A stretch of 64,000 bases of DNA from the NCBI RefSeq assembly GCF_020084865.1, contig NZ_CP071953.1, positions 1,922,001 to 1,986,000 of the forward strand, given 5' to 3'. This DNA is from Candidatus Kaistella beijingensis. GTDB lineage: Bacteria; Bacteroidota; Bacteroidia; Flavobacteriales; Weeksellaceae. Positions within the stretch are counted from its first letter, which is position 1. Each line of letters begins with the position of its first letter. Shown piece by piece: positions 1 through 7,589 of this stretch. The translations under genes and the position numbers were made by a program. The notes under the pieces are model-generated. The model did no database searches and was not told the origin of the DNA. It saw nothing but the letters and a program-made list of their open reading frames with translations.

Positions 1-122
1 ACAATATCAATTTCATGGTGTTGAAACCGAAAGTTTCTCACCAAAATCTTGTATCCTTTTTTGGCTAGAAAATCTGCGGCTAAATCTTCTGCAAGTTTTC
101 CGAATTCGTTGTGTTCAGCCAT
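1..122 (-). CDS. YraN family (UPF0102) endonuclease-like protein, partial
   Basis: The 3' part of this minus-strand gene lies outside the window; only the first 40 codons are visible. The N-terminus starts [19 protein letters not shown] and continues [12 protein letters not shown] to HHEIDIV, which is the UPF0102/YraN signature (G..GE..A..yL...G..IL.rN.R...gEID) of a predicted restriction-endonuclease-fold protein of unclear role. The ATG is at 120-122. Family assignment rests on this N-terminal motif alone. Confidence 0.82.
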   Translation of the reverse strand, partial: MAEHNEFGKLAEDLAADFLAKKGYKILVRNFRFQHHEIDI

Positions 123-164
123 AAGACATTTTGTTTCAAGTTTCAGGTTTCAAGTACAAAGTTT

Positions 165-1094
165 CTAAAACTCAACCTTAACCTTTTCCTCAACCTCCAT
201 CTTCACAGTTCCGCCAATCAATAAAGGACGGTTATCATGAATATGTCCGTTAGGAAATCCGAAAATCGTTGGAAAATCATACTTTGAAATTCTTTCGGAA
301 ATGATTTTATAGGCAAATTCATCGAAACTTTCTCCGAAGTTTTTATTGTCTTTTTCATCGCCCATATTCGTCATTCCACCCACAATCAAACCTTTGATTT
401 TTCTAAAAACTCCCGCCAAATCAAGCGACATCAACATTCGGTCTAAAGCGTAAAAATTTTCGCCTATGTCTTCTATGAAAAGGATTTTGTCTTTAAAATT
501 AAAAGAATAGTTTGTTCCTAAAAGTGCATAAATCAGCGCCAAATTTCCACCAACCAATTCACCTTGTACTCTACCCTTTTTATTAAAAGAATTGTTTTCT
601 ATTTTGTATTTAGGGAATTTTCCTTTTAAAATATCAAAAGTCAAATCGTAACTTTGATCAGTTACTCCAAAACTTGAAGTTTTTACGGTTTGTCCGTGAA
701 TGGAAGCAAAACCGTTCTTCAATAAATAACTCTGAATTACCGTGTTATCGGAATATCCAATATACCATTTTGGATTTTTTCTGAATTTTGAAAGTTTTAA
801 ATGTCGTAACAAATGTTGACAACCATAACCTCCTCTTGAAGCCCAGATTGCAGAAATTTCTTCATTATTTAAAGCCCAATTCAAGTCGGAAATACGTTCT
901 TTTTCGGTTCCTGCATAATTGTAACCGTTGGAAAATTTAGTGTAAAGATTCTTTCCTAAAACGGGTTCAAATCCTTTGGATTCAATAAGTTTCAATCCTT
1001 TTTCCAATTGCGATTCTTCCACAGAACCTGCAGGTGAAATGATGGCAATTTTGTCGCCTTTTTTTAATGATTTTGGGAAAATTATTTCCTTCAT
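165..1094 (-). CDS. LD-carboxypeptidase (peptidase S66, LdcA/MccF family)
   Basis: Predicted serine peptidase that cleaves the L-Lys/mDAP-D-Ala bond of tetrapeptides in cytoplasmic murein recycling. The 309 residues match the family length. The nucleophile is Ser115 in the GYSDN motif, with Glu208/Glu212 in IEDIGE and His284 in PNGHIHDNRP completing the S66 Ser-Glu-His triad; a GGNLALI segment lies near residue 182. There is no signal peptide, in keeping with cytoplasmic action. Its ATG overlaps the stop of the upstream LysE-type gene by 4 bp (ATGA), so the two are translationally coupled. An MccF-type immunity role is possible but less likely in this housekeeping setting. Confidence 0.88.
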   Translation of the reverse strand: MKEIIFPKSLKKGDKIAIISPAGSVEESQLEKGLKLIESKGFEPVLGKNLYTKFSNGYNYAGTEKERISDLNWALNNEEISAIWASRGGYGCQHLLRHLKLSKFRKNPKWYIGYSDNTVIQSYLLKNGFASIHGQTVKTSSFGVTDQSYDLTFDILKGKFPKYKIENNSFNKKGRVQGELVGGNLALIYALLGTNYSFNFKDKILFIEDIGENFYALDRMLMSLDLAGVFRKIKGLIVGGMTNMGDEKDNKNFGESFDEFAYKIISERISKYDFPTIFGFPNGHIHDNRPLLIGGTVKMEVEEKVKVEF

Positions 1095-1774
1095 TTCTTC
1101 ATCTGTTTTTGTTCGGTTTTCTCTGCTTCTTCCAATTTTTTATCGAACTGATTGAATTTTTTAAAACTCTGCAGGAAAATAAAAATACTGAAAAACACCA
1201 AAATTACTCCCACACTTCTGCGGATTAAATTGGCAACGCGCTGATTCAGTTTATCGTGAAACTGCTTTGCAAGCATAATTTTTAAGAAATCAATGACTAA
1301 ATAGGTTCCTACAACCAATGCCATATAAAATAGAAAATCTTCTGTTTCAGGATATGCGTTTCGTACCGAAATCACGGTCACCAACCAAAAAAGTACAACT
1401 CCAATATTAAGGATATTAAACAGGAAACCGTTCAGGAAAGTCTTTACGTAATTTTGATTGATGATTTTCTCTTCGCCGCGAAGGTGCATTTTTGTACGGG
1501 AAACAATCATATAAAGCGCATAAATAAATACGATGAAAGCAGTAATCCTGTAAAAACCGGGATGTTTATCTATAATATCAACCAAATCACCACTAGCAAA
1601 GTAGGATGCGGAAATACACAAAACATCCGCTAAAACCACGCCTAAATCAAGAGCAAGTGCATGTTTCGGCCCACGAGAAAAACTGGTTTCAATCAGCAGG
1701 AAAAAAATCGGACCTATGAAAACAAGGCTCAACATAATTCCTAAACCGACTGCAGAAAATATGAGTTCAAACAT
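1091..1774 (-). CDS. LysE/RhtB-family amino-acid exporter
   Basis: Polytopic inner-membrane protein of 227 residues. The N-terminal segment GIMLSLVFIGPIFFLLIETSF followed by RGPKHALALDLGVVLADVLC is characteristic of LysE transporters (P-x-F rich TM1, then the G..GA..LG...D motif). About six hydrophobic helices are visible, and the C-terminal tail is charged (KKLEEAEKTEQKQMKK). The likely role is efflux of amino acids or related small metabolites; the substrate cannot be read from sequence. It is the first gene of a two-gene unit with the LD-carboxypeptidase, which fits export or recycling of amino acids from murein peptides, though that link is inference. Confidence 0.8.
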   Translation of the reverse strand: MFELIFSAVGLGIMLSLVFIGPIFFLLIETSFSRGPKHALALDLGVVLADVLCISASYFASGDLVDIIDKHPGFYRITAFIVFIYALYMIVSRTKMHLRGEEKIINQNYVKTFLNGFLFNILNIGVVLFWLVTVISVRNAYPETEDFLFYMALVVGTYLVIDFLKIMLAKQFHDKLNQRVANLIRRSVGVILVFFSIFIFLQSFKKFNQFDKKLEEAEKTEQKQMKK

Positions 1775-1832
1775 AGATTTTTTGTAAAATTTCTACTTCT
1801 TCGAAAATTTATGTTTTACAAAAATACGTTTT

Positions 1833-3986
1833 CTATTCCACTATCTTAAAATCCAGCTGTTTTTGAATGAGATTCGCCTTCATCACTTTGATTTTCACTT
1901 TGTCGCCCAATTGATATTGGTTTCCTGTTCTTGTTCCGTAAACCAAATGATTTTTGGCGTCGAACATATAGGAATCATCCATTAAATCACGTAATTTGAT
2001 GAGTCCTTCTGCTCCGTTTTCGGGAATTTGAACCCAAAATCCAAACTCTGCAACTCCGGAAATAACGCCTGTAAATACTTCTCCCACATGTTTCTCCATA
2101 AATTTAACCTGCATGAATTTGATGGAATCTCTTTCGGCGTCGGCTGCAAGTCGCTCCATGTTGCTGCAGTGTTTGCATTTTTCCTCGTATTCCTGTTGGC
2201 TAACTGATTTTCCGCCGTCTAAATAATGTTGTAAAAGTCGGTGTGCAATCAAATCGGGATATCTTCTAATCGGCGAGGTAAAATGGGTGTAAAATTCAAA
2301 ACCAAGTCCGTAATGTCCTATTGGTTCGGTGGAATAAACCGCTTTACTCATGGAACGCATCGCCAAAGTTTCAATCATGTTTTCCTCACCTTTTCCTTTA
2401 ACATCTTTCAAAAGTTTGTTTAAAGATTCTGCCACTTTTTTGGTATTCGCCAAGTTCATTTGATAGCCGAAAGTTCCTACAAATTCTCTCAACGCTTCCA
2501 ATTTTACTGGATCCGGATCGTCGTGAACACGGTAAATAAAAGTGAGATTGGTTCGTTCTCCTTTTCCGTTCAACGAGATAAATTCCGAAACTTTACGGTT
2601 GGCTAACAGCATGAATTCCTCAATTAAATGATTAGAATCTTTGCTGATTTTAAAGTAAACGCCGATTGGTTCATTGTTTTCATCAAGATTGAAGCGAACT
2701 TCACTTCTATCAAAAGTAATTGCACCTTTGTTGATTCTGTCTTTTCTTAAAATTTTTGCGAGTCGATCAAGCGTTAAAATTTCTTCAGCTAAATCGCCTT
2801 GTTTTGTTTCAATTCTTTCCTGCGCTTCTTCATAGGTAAATCTTCGGTCGGAATGAGTTACCGTTCTTCCAAACCATTGATTGAGGACATTGGCGTTATC
2901 ATCCAATTCAAAAACCGCTGAAAACGTGAATTTATCTTCATTCGGACGAAGCGAACAAACATCGTTGCTCAAAACTTCGGGCAACATCGGCACTACTCTA
3001 TCCACCAAATAAACGGAAGTTGCGCGATCGTAAGCTTCGTCATCAAGCGAAGTTCCGGGCGTTACATAATGGGAAACATCGGCGATGTGAACTCCGATTT
3101 CCCAATTTCCGTTTTGAAGTTTTCTGATGGAAAGTGCGTCGTCGAAATCCTTTGCATCTTTCGGGTCAATCGTGAAAGTGAGGATATTTCGCATATCGCG
3201 GCGTTTCGCCACTTCGCTGTCGTGGATTTGTCGGTCGATTTCGTTGGCTTCTTTTTCCACTTCTTCAGGGAAACTGTAAGGTAAACCGTATTCTGCAAGA
3301 ATGGAGTGGATTTCGGTTTCATGTTCACCGGGAGCTCCAAGAACTTTGATGATTTCACCTTCAGGATTTTTAGAATTAGAATCCCAACGCAACATTTTTA
3401 CCAAGACTTTGTCGCCGTCATTTGCGTCCAACATTTTTCCTTTTGGAATGAAAATATCCGTGTTGATCGACTTTTTATCAATTACTACAAAACCAAAATC
3501 CTTGTGCTTAATGAGTTGAAAAGTTCCCACAAATTCTTCGCGGCTTCTCTCCAAAACTTCTAGAACAGAACCTTCTAATTTTTTTCCCTTGAAATGATAG
3601 GTCACAATGAGAACGGTATCGCCCTGTAAGGCATGTTTCACGTTTTTGGAATGAACGAAAATGTCTTCATCCAATCCCTCCACTTTTACATAAGCGTTTC
3701 CTGTTTGGTTAAAATCGATGACACCGGTTAAAGTACCTTCAATCTTGAGGTTTACAATATATTTTCCTTTTTCTACCTCCTTAATTCTATCGTCTGCAAT
3801 AAGTTTGTGAAGCGCTTGAATCACCTGTTCTCTTTGACGCGGATTTTTATAGTCGATTCCGTCTGCAATCTGTTTGTAGTTATAGATTTTAGAGGATTTC
3901 TCGTTCATAAAACGCAAAATCAAACGCCCAATTTCTTGGAGTTTGTGATTGTTTTTATGAGATATGAATTTTGATTTTCTTGGCAT
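1833..3986 (-). CDS. rnr: Ribonuclease R
   Basis: 3'-5' exoribonuclease that degrades structured RNA and takes part in rRNA and mRNA quality control. Domain order: N-terminal winged helix (about 1-80), cold-shock/OB domains (about 80-220), RNB catalytic core (about 255-590) and C-terminal S1 domain (about 640-717). The metal-binding aspartates are in TIDPKDAKDFDDAL at residues 272-285. The YRVHDDPDP and TSPIRRYPDL motifs of RNase II/R are present. The 717-residue length is typical for Bacteroidota. It lies 58 bp upstream of the LysE gene on the same strand and may be separately transcribed. Confidence 0.95.
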   Translation of the reverse strand: MPRKSKFISHKNNHKLQEIGRLILRFMNEKSSKIYNYKQIADGIDYKNPRQREQVIQALHKLIADDRIKEVEKGKYIVNLKIEGTLTGVIDFNQTGNAYVKVEGLDEDIFVHSKNVKHALQGDTVLIVTYHFKGKKLEGSVLEVLERSREEFVGTFQLIKHKDFGFVVIDKKSINTDIFIPKGKMLDANDGDKVLVKMLRWDSNSKNPEGEIIKVLGAPGEHETEIHSILAEYGLPYSFPEEVEKEANEIDRQIHDSEVAKRRDMRNILTFTIDPKDAKDFDDALSIRKLQNGNWEIGVHIADVSHYVTPGTSLDDEAYDRATSVYLVDRVVPMLPEVLSNDVCSLRPNEDKFTFSAVFELDDNANVLNQWFGRTVTHSDRRFTYEEAQERIETKQGDLAEEILTLDRLAKILRKDRINKGAITFDRSEVRFNLDENNEPIGVYFKISKDSNHLIEEFMLLANRKVSEFISLNGKGERTNLTFIYRVHDDPDPVKLEALREFVGTFGYQMNLANTKKVAESLNKLLKDVKGKGEENMIETLAMRSMSKAVYSTEPIGHYGLGFEFYTHFTSPIRRYPDLIAHRLLQHYLDGGKSVSQQEYEEKCKHCSNMERLAADAERDSIKFMQVKFMEKHVGEVFTGVISGVAEFGFWVQIPENGAEGLIKLRDLMDDSYMFDAKNHLVYGTRTGNQYQLGDKVKIKVMKANLIQKQLDFKIVE

Positions 3987-4083
3987 ATACTATTTTGATT
4001 TTTTAACCGCAAAAGTCACAAAAGTTCTATGCGATTTATTTGTTATTTAGGCAAAGGAAGATTTCTATTAATTTTGGAAAATT

Positions 4084-4515
4084 CTAGCAAAAAGAAATTT
4101 TCTCCACCCTTTTTTCGTGTCTTCCGCCTTCGAAAGCGGTTTCTAAAAATTTTTCTACAATTTCCAGGGCGAGTTCTTTGGCGATGAATCTTGCAGGAAT
4201 TGCTACCATATTGCAATTATTGTGCTGTCTTGAAAGTTCTGCCAATTCAGGCATCCAAACAAGAGCGCAACGGATTTTCTGATGTTTGTTGGCGGATAAT
4301 TGAACGCCTTGTCCGCTTCCGCAAATAAGGATTCCCATTTCGTTTTCTCCGTTTTCTACGGAAGTTGCGGCAGGATGTACGAAATCGGGATAATCAACAG
4401 AATCGGGAGAATTGGTTCCGTAATCGGTGATTTCGTATTTTTCAGAAAGCTGCTTTTTAAGATATTCTTTGTACTCGAATCCCGCATGGTCGCAAGCAAT
4501 GGCTATTTTTTTCAT
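4084..4515 (-). CDS. rpiB: Ribose-5-phosphate isomerase B
   Basis: Interconverts ribose-5-phosphate and ribulose-5-phosphate in the non-oxidative pentose phosphate pathway. The 143 residues have the RpiB/LacAB layout: phosphate/substrate motif ACDHAG at 7-12, catalytic Cys65 in ILICGSGQG, RQHNN near 96, and the C-terminal GGRHEKRVEKI. It is the most upstream of the leftmost minus-strand genes and has its own TAAATTTG -7 promoter element about 35 bp before the ATG. Confidence 0.95.
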   Translation of the reverse strand: MKKIAIACDHAGFEYKEYLKKQLSEKYEITDYGTNSPDSVDYPDFVHPAATSVENGENEMGILICGSGQGVQLSANKHQKIRCALVWMPELAELSRQHNNCNMVAIPARFIAKELALEIVEKFLETAFEGGRHEKRVEKISFC

Positions 4516-4548
4516 TTTTTACTATTAGATTTGATTTTTGAACTCTCA

Positions 4549-4556
4549 CAAATTTA
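4549..4556 (-). promoter_or_regulatory. -7 promoter element of rpiB
   Basis: On the minus strand this reads TAAATTTG, an exact TAnnTTTG Bacteroidota -7 box about 34 bp upstream of the rpiB ATG. No clear TTTG -33 box lies at the usual 17-23 bp spacing. Confidence 0.5.
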
Positions 4557-4620
4557 GGATTATTAAAATAAAAATTGTTTGATTAAATCTTAAATCTCAA
4601 ATTTGTAGCGATATTTTAAT

Positions 4621-4785
4621 TTTGGGAACGTAATTCACGTGAGGGATTGCAACGGAAATCCCACAGCAAGCGTTGGATTCAGCGATGGAGCGAGGAATTG
4701 CAGTGAAAAGCCCGACCCGAGAAGTGGCGAAACCTTATAGGTTGATCAAACCTTTAAGGTTTAGCTAGGAGAGGGACACGCCCAA
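4621..4785. repeat. Composite flavobacterial intergenic repeat
   Basis: A GC-richer island in AT-rich intergenic DNA. It contains two related half-motifs, gggattgcaacggaaatcc (near 4643) and ggaattgcagtgaaaagccc (near 4694), then GACCCGAG and a terminal GGGACACGCCC. Between the last two are twin palindromes, AACCTTATAGGTT (4731-4743) and AAACCTTTAAGGTTT (4748-4762). I recall repeats of this layout between genes in many Flavobacteriia, but copy number here cannot be checked from one window. No ORF of coding character lies in it. Confidence 0.6.
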
Positions 4786-4799
4786 AAAATTTTGAACAA

Positions 4800-5200
4800 T
4801 ACTTGTGAAGATAACCCCGAAATGGTGTGGATAAGTTTGTGAAAGATTCTCTTTTTTTATTCATATTAAATTCATATTGGAAATTGTTTTTGGATTTTCT
4901 TGCAAATATTTTTTGCAAGTTGTGGTGTCGAAATGATGAAGTTCTTCATAGTCGGTTTCTCAATAAATGTATTGCACAAGAGTTATTGACAATTGTTGAT
5001 AAATGTTAAAGTAGATTAAGAATCAACGTTTTAAAATGTGAATTACCTATGAACTTTGTTTGAACTAAATGTGACGAAATAAAGCAATTTAGTTCTCCAC
5101 AAAAACGGGTGCTACAACAACACTATTCATTTTTATTTTTTTAAAGAAAGAAAATAGTGTTGAGAAAATGAGTTTCGGCAGTTTGTGGAATTTTAAATGA
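4800..5200. other. Candidate replication origin (oriC-like intergenic region)
   Basis: A gene-free AT-rich stretch between rpiB (minus) and pgk (plus). It contains one perfect DnaA box, TGTGGATAA at 4826-4834 (TTATCCACA on the minus strand), two single-mismatch boxes, TGTTGATAA at 4994-5002 and TTCTCCACA at 5093-5101, and a weaker TGTGGAATT at 5184-5192. A 10-bp perfect inverted repeat with a very AT-rich 25-nt loop lies at 5118-5162. Two parS sites lie 2.4 and 4.3 kb away. The origin call is inference; dnaA is not in the window. Confidence 0.35.
5118..5162. repeat. Inverted repeat with AT-rich loop
   Basis: The arms CAACACTATT (5118-5127) and AATAGTGTTG (5153-5162) are exact complements around a 25-nt A/T-rich loop. 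There is no downstream T-tract, so a terminator is unlikely. It could be part of the candidate origin or a cruciform-forming site upstream of pgk. Confidence 0.7.
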
Positions 5201-5230
5201 AAATTAATTTTTAATCGTGCGATTTAATCT

Positions 5231-5238
5231 TAAATTTG
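5231..5238 (+). promoter_or_regulatory. -7 promoter element of pgk
   Basis: TAAATTTG is an exact TAnnTTTG box 26 bp before the pgk ATG at 5265. It lies inside a longer reading frame that starts at GTG 5217, which argues against that GTG as the start. A T-rich stretch (5208-5212) is the only -33 candidate. Confidence 0.55.
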
Positions 5239-5264
5239 TGAAACTTAAAAACAGTGATTTTTTT

Positions 5265-6455
5265 ATGAAAACTATTAAGGATTTTGACTTTAAAGATAAA
5301 AAGGCTTTAGTTCGTGTGGACTTCAATGTGCCGCAAAGTGCAGACTTGAAAGTGACCGACAATACTCGAATTCAGGCAGTGAAACCTACCGTTGATAAGA
5401 TTTTGAATGATGGAGGTTCTGTGATTTTAATGACGCATTTGGGAAGACCAAAAGGGAAGGTGTCGGAAGAATTTTCTCTGAAGAATATTGTTCCTGAAAT
5501 TGAAAAAGTTCTGGGTAGCGAAGTGAAATTCTGCCCTGATTGCATGGGAGAAGATGCCTTGAACATGACGGGAAATCTAAAACCCGGAGAAATTCTTCTG
5601 TTGGAAAATTTAAGATTTTATAATGAAGAAGAAGCAGGCGATAAAGATTTTGCAGAAAAACTTTCAAAATATGCGGATGCTTATGTGAACGACGCATTTG
5701 GAACAGCGCATAGAGAACATGCTTCAACAGCTGTTATTGCACAATTTTTTCCATCAACTAAGTTTTTCGGTTTATTGATGGCGAAAGAATTGGAAGCAAT
5801 TGACAAAGTCTTGAAAAGTGGTGAAAAACCTGTCACTGCGATTCTTGGAGGTTCTAAAGTTTCTACAAAGATTACCATTATTGAAAATATTCTACCTGCG
5901 ATTGATAATTTGATTATCGGTGGAGGAATGGCGTTTACCTTTATTAAAGCTTTAGGCGGACAAATTGGGAATTCGCTTTTGGAAGAAGATAAACAAAATC
6001 TTGCTTTGGAAATTTTGGAGAAAGCTAAAGCTCAAAATGTAAAAGTTTATTTGCCTGTAGATACTATCATTGCAGATGAATTCAACAATGATGCAGATAG
6101 GAGAGAGGCGGATATTTATGATATTCCTGAAGGTTGGATGGGAATGGATGCAGGTCCAAAATCAAGAGATTTGTTCAATGATGTGATTTTGAATTCGCGA
6201 ACCATTTTGTGGAACGGGCCAATTGGTGTTTTTGAAATGCCGAATTTCTCTGCAGGAACTGTTGCTTTAGGTGACAGTATTGCCGAAGCTACCAAATTAG
6301 GAGCATTTTCTCTTGTTGGGGGAGGTGATTCTGTTGCGTTCGTGAAGCAGTTTGGTTATGATGATAAGGTAAGTTATGTTTCTACAGGGGGTGGCGCAAT
6401 GCTTGAAAGCCTCGAAGGAATGGAACTTCCGGGAGTTGCGGCCATAAATAATTAA
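5265..6455 (+). CDS. pgk: Phosphoglycerate kinase
   Basis: Glycolytic enzyme transferring phosphate from 1,3-bisphosphoglycerate to ADP. The start chosen is ATG 5265 (396 residues, the normal length). An upstream in-frame GTG at 5217 would add 16 residues unlike the family and would overlap the -7 promoter box. Visible signatures are ALVRVDFNVPQ near residue 14, TNTRI-type substrate contact (DNTRIQA), MTHLGRPKG, FGTAHREHAS, the hinge GGGMAFTF and the C-terminal nucleotide loop STGGGAMLESLEG. Transcribed alone, with a strong terminator downstream. Confidence 0.97.
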   Translation: MKTIKDFDFKDKKALVRVDFNVPQSADLKVTDNTRIQAVKPTVDKILNDGGSVILMTHLGRPKGKVSEEFSLKNIVPEIEKVLGSEVKFCPDCMGEDALNMTGNLKPGEILLLENLRFYNEEEAGDKDFAEKLSKYADAYVNDAFGTAHREHASTAVIAQFFPSTKFFGLLMAKELEAIDKVLKSGEKPVTAILGGSKVSTKITIIENILPAIDNLIIGGGMAFTFIKALGGQIGNSLLEEDKQNLALEILEKAKAQNVKVYLPVDTIIADEFNNDADRREADIYDIPEGWMGMDAGPKSRDLFNDVILNSRTILWNGPIGVFEMPNFSAGTVALGDSIAEATKLGAFSLVGGGDSVAFVKQFGYDDKVSYVSTGGGAMLESLEGMELPGVAAINN

Positions 6456-6485
6456 GTAAAACTAAAACTTTAGTTTAGATAAAAA

Positions 6486-6512
6486 GTTTCCAATATTTTG
6501 GAAACCTTTTTT
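6486..6512 (+). terminator. Rho-independent terminator after pgk
   Basis: Perfect 8-bp stem GTTTCCAA / TTGGAAAC with loop TATT, followed by C and six T. It lies 31 bp after the pgk stop. On the minus strand the flanking A-run would make it usable for the convergent methyltransferase too. Confidence 0.85.
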
Positions 6513-6675
6513 ATTAAGAAGATCAGGAAATTTGATAGTAAATTATTTTTGAGGTGAAATTTTTGAAAAAGAAGGAATTCTTTTTAATATTTAAAAATTT
6601 GAAATACAAAAAAATTAAAAATTTGGGATTTTTGATCAAAATTTGACCTTCAGAAACTGCCCAAAAATTCAAAAA

Positions 6676-7494
6676 CTATTTTTTTTCGATAATGTATATC
6701 AAACTAGAAAATTCGTCGTTTTTTAAGGCCTTTATGTTTGAAATTAGTCCGTAAATCATTCCTTTAAGCCAAAATAGGGTTGATTTTTTATACTTTTCGC
6801 TCAACATAGAAATATAGAACGAATCGAGTAGGAGTGGTTTGATTTTTTTGAGTTGCCATTTTTCATTGTTCATTAATTTTTCCATACCCGCTTTTGAAAA
6901 ATGATAAACATGACGTGGAACATCGTATGCTGCCCAAAATTCGTTATAGCGTTTTGCATCATCTGAAGTGTGATTGGGAACAGCAATAATCAATAAACCG
7001 TTGGTTTTCAATTTATTATAAAAAATATTTAAGATATCTTCTTGATTATCAATATGTTCAAAGACATGCCATAAAGTAATCGCATCTAAACTGTTGTTCT
7101 CTATTTCAGAAGTATCTACAACAATTTTGGTTTTTGAAACTTTTTTTAAAGCGGCATTTCTTGCTGATTCGTTTGGCTCAAATCCGAAAGTGTGAAAATC
7201 TTTTTCAATATATTTTACAAATTCCCCTGCGCCGCATCCGTAATCAAGAACCTTTTTTTCGGTTCCAATGAGATCTTTTAGAATATTTTTTTTATAGCTT
7301 AAATTAAAGACTTGTAAAAATTTGTAAAGTTTTTCTTTCAAAGAACCCGAATCTTGATGATGCGAAATATAATCTTGACTCTCGTAATATTTGTCAAGAT
7401 TTGCAGGAAGTGGAACCGTTCTGAAAATTCCCTTCGTTTCAGTTTCTATAATTTCGAAATCTTCCTGGGTAAGAAAGTGGTCTTTTATTCTCAT
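6676..7494 (-). CDS. Class I SAM-dependent methyltransferase
   Basis: 272 residues with a Rossmann SAM-binding motif, VLDYGCGAGEFVKYIEKD near 93-110, acidic strand-2 end GFEPN, and the motif IV region ITLWHVFEHIDN. This is the Methyltransf_23/UbiE-like layout. The N-terminal FRTVPLPANLDKYYESQDYISHH resembles methyltransferases tied to surface-glycan or O-antigen synthesis, but no glycan genes are adjacent, so the substrate is unknown. It is convergent with pgk and starts 95 bp past the mnmG stop; a run of gatttgag/aatttgaa repeats fills part of that gap. Confidence 0.8.
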   Translation of the reverse strand: MRIKDHFLTQEDFEIIETETKGIFRTVPLPANLDKYYESQDYISHHQDSGSLKEKLYKFLQVFNLSYKKNILKDLIGTEKKVLDYGCGAGEFVKYIEKDFHTFGFEPNESARNAALKKVSKTKIVVDTSEIENNSLDAITLWHVFEHIDNQEDILNIFYNKLKTNGLLIIAVPNHTSDDAKRYNEFWAAYDVPRHVYHFSKAGMEKLMNNEKWQLKKIKPLLLDSFYISMLSEKYKKSTLFWLKGMIYGLISNIKALKNDEFSSLIYIIEKK

Positions 7495-7573
7495 TATTGA
7501 TTTGAGATTTGAGGTTTGAAATTTGAAATTGACTGCTTTTGGAATTTCAAATAAATAATTTCAAACTAAAGAT

Positions 7574-7589
7574 TGTTTCACGTGAAACA
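7574..7589. other. parS site 1 (ParB-binding centromere sequence)
   Basis: TGTTTCACGTGAAACA is a perfect 16-bp palindrome and an exact match to the bacterial chromosomal parS consensus bound by ParB/Spo0J. It abuts the mnmG stop codon with no spacer. A second identical copy lies 1928 bp away on the other side of mnmG. Confidence 0.92.

Noticed and set aside
4634..4642. TTCACGTGA, a partial parS core in the composite repeat
   Set aside because: Only the central nine bases match; the flanks TAA and GGG break the palindrome, so ParB binding is not expected. It is part of the repeat sequence.
4827..5009. 60-codon open frame in the rpiB-pgk gap
   Set aside because: Phe/Lys/Leu-rich, lies in AT-rich DNA with DnaA-like boxes, and has no promoter or family resemblance.
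5217..5264. GTG start that would extend pgk by 16 residues
   Set aside because: The extension contains the TAAATTTG promoter box and does not resemble PGK N-termini.
5386..5727. 113-codon open frame antisense to pgk
   Set aside because: It mirrors the pgk codon pattern, lacks any domain, and overlaps a certain gene.
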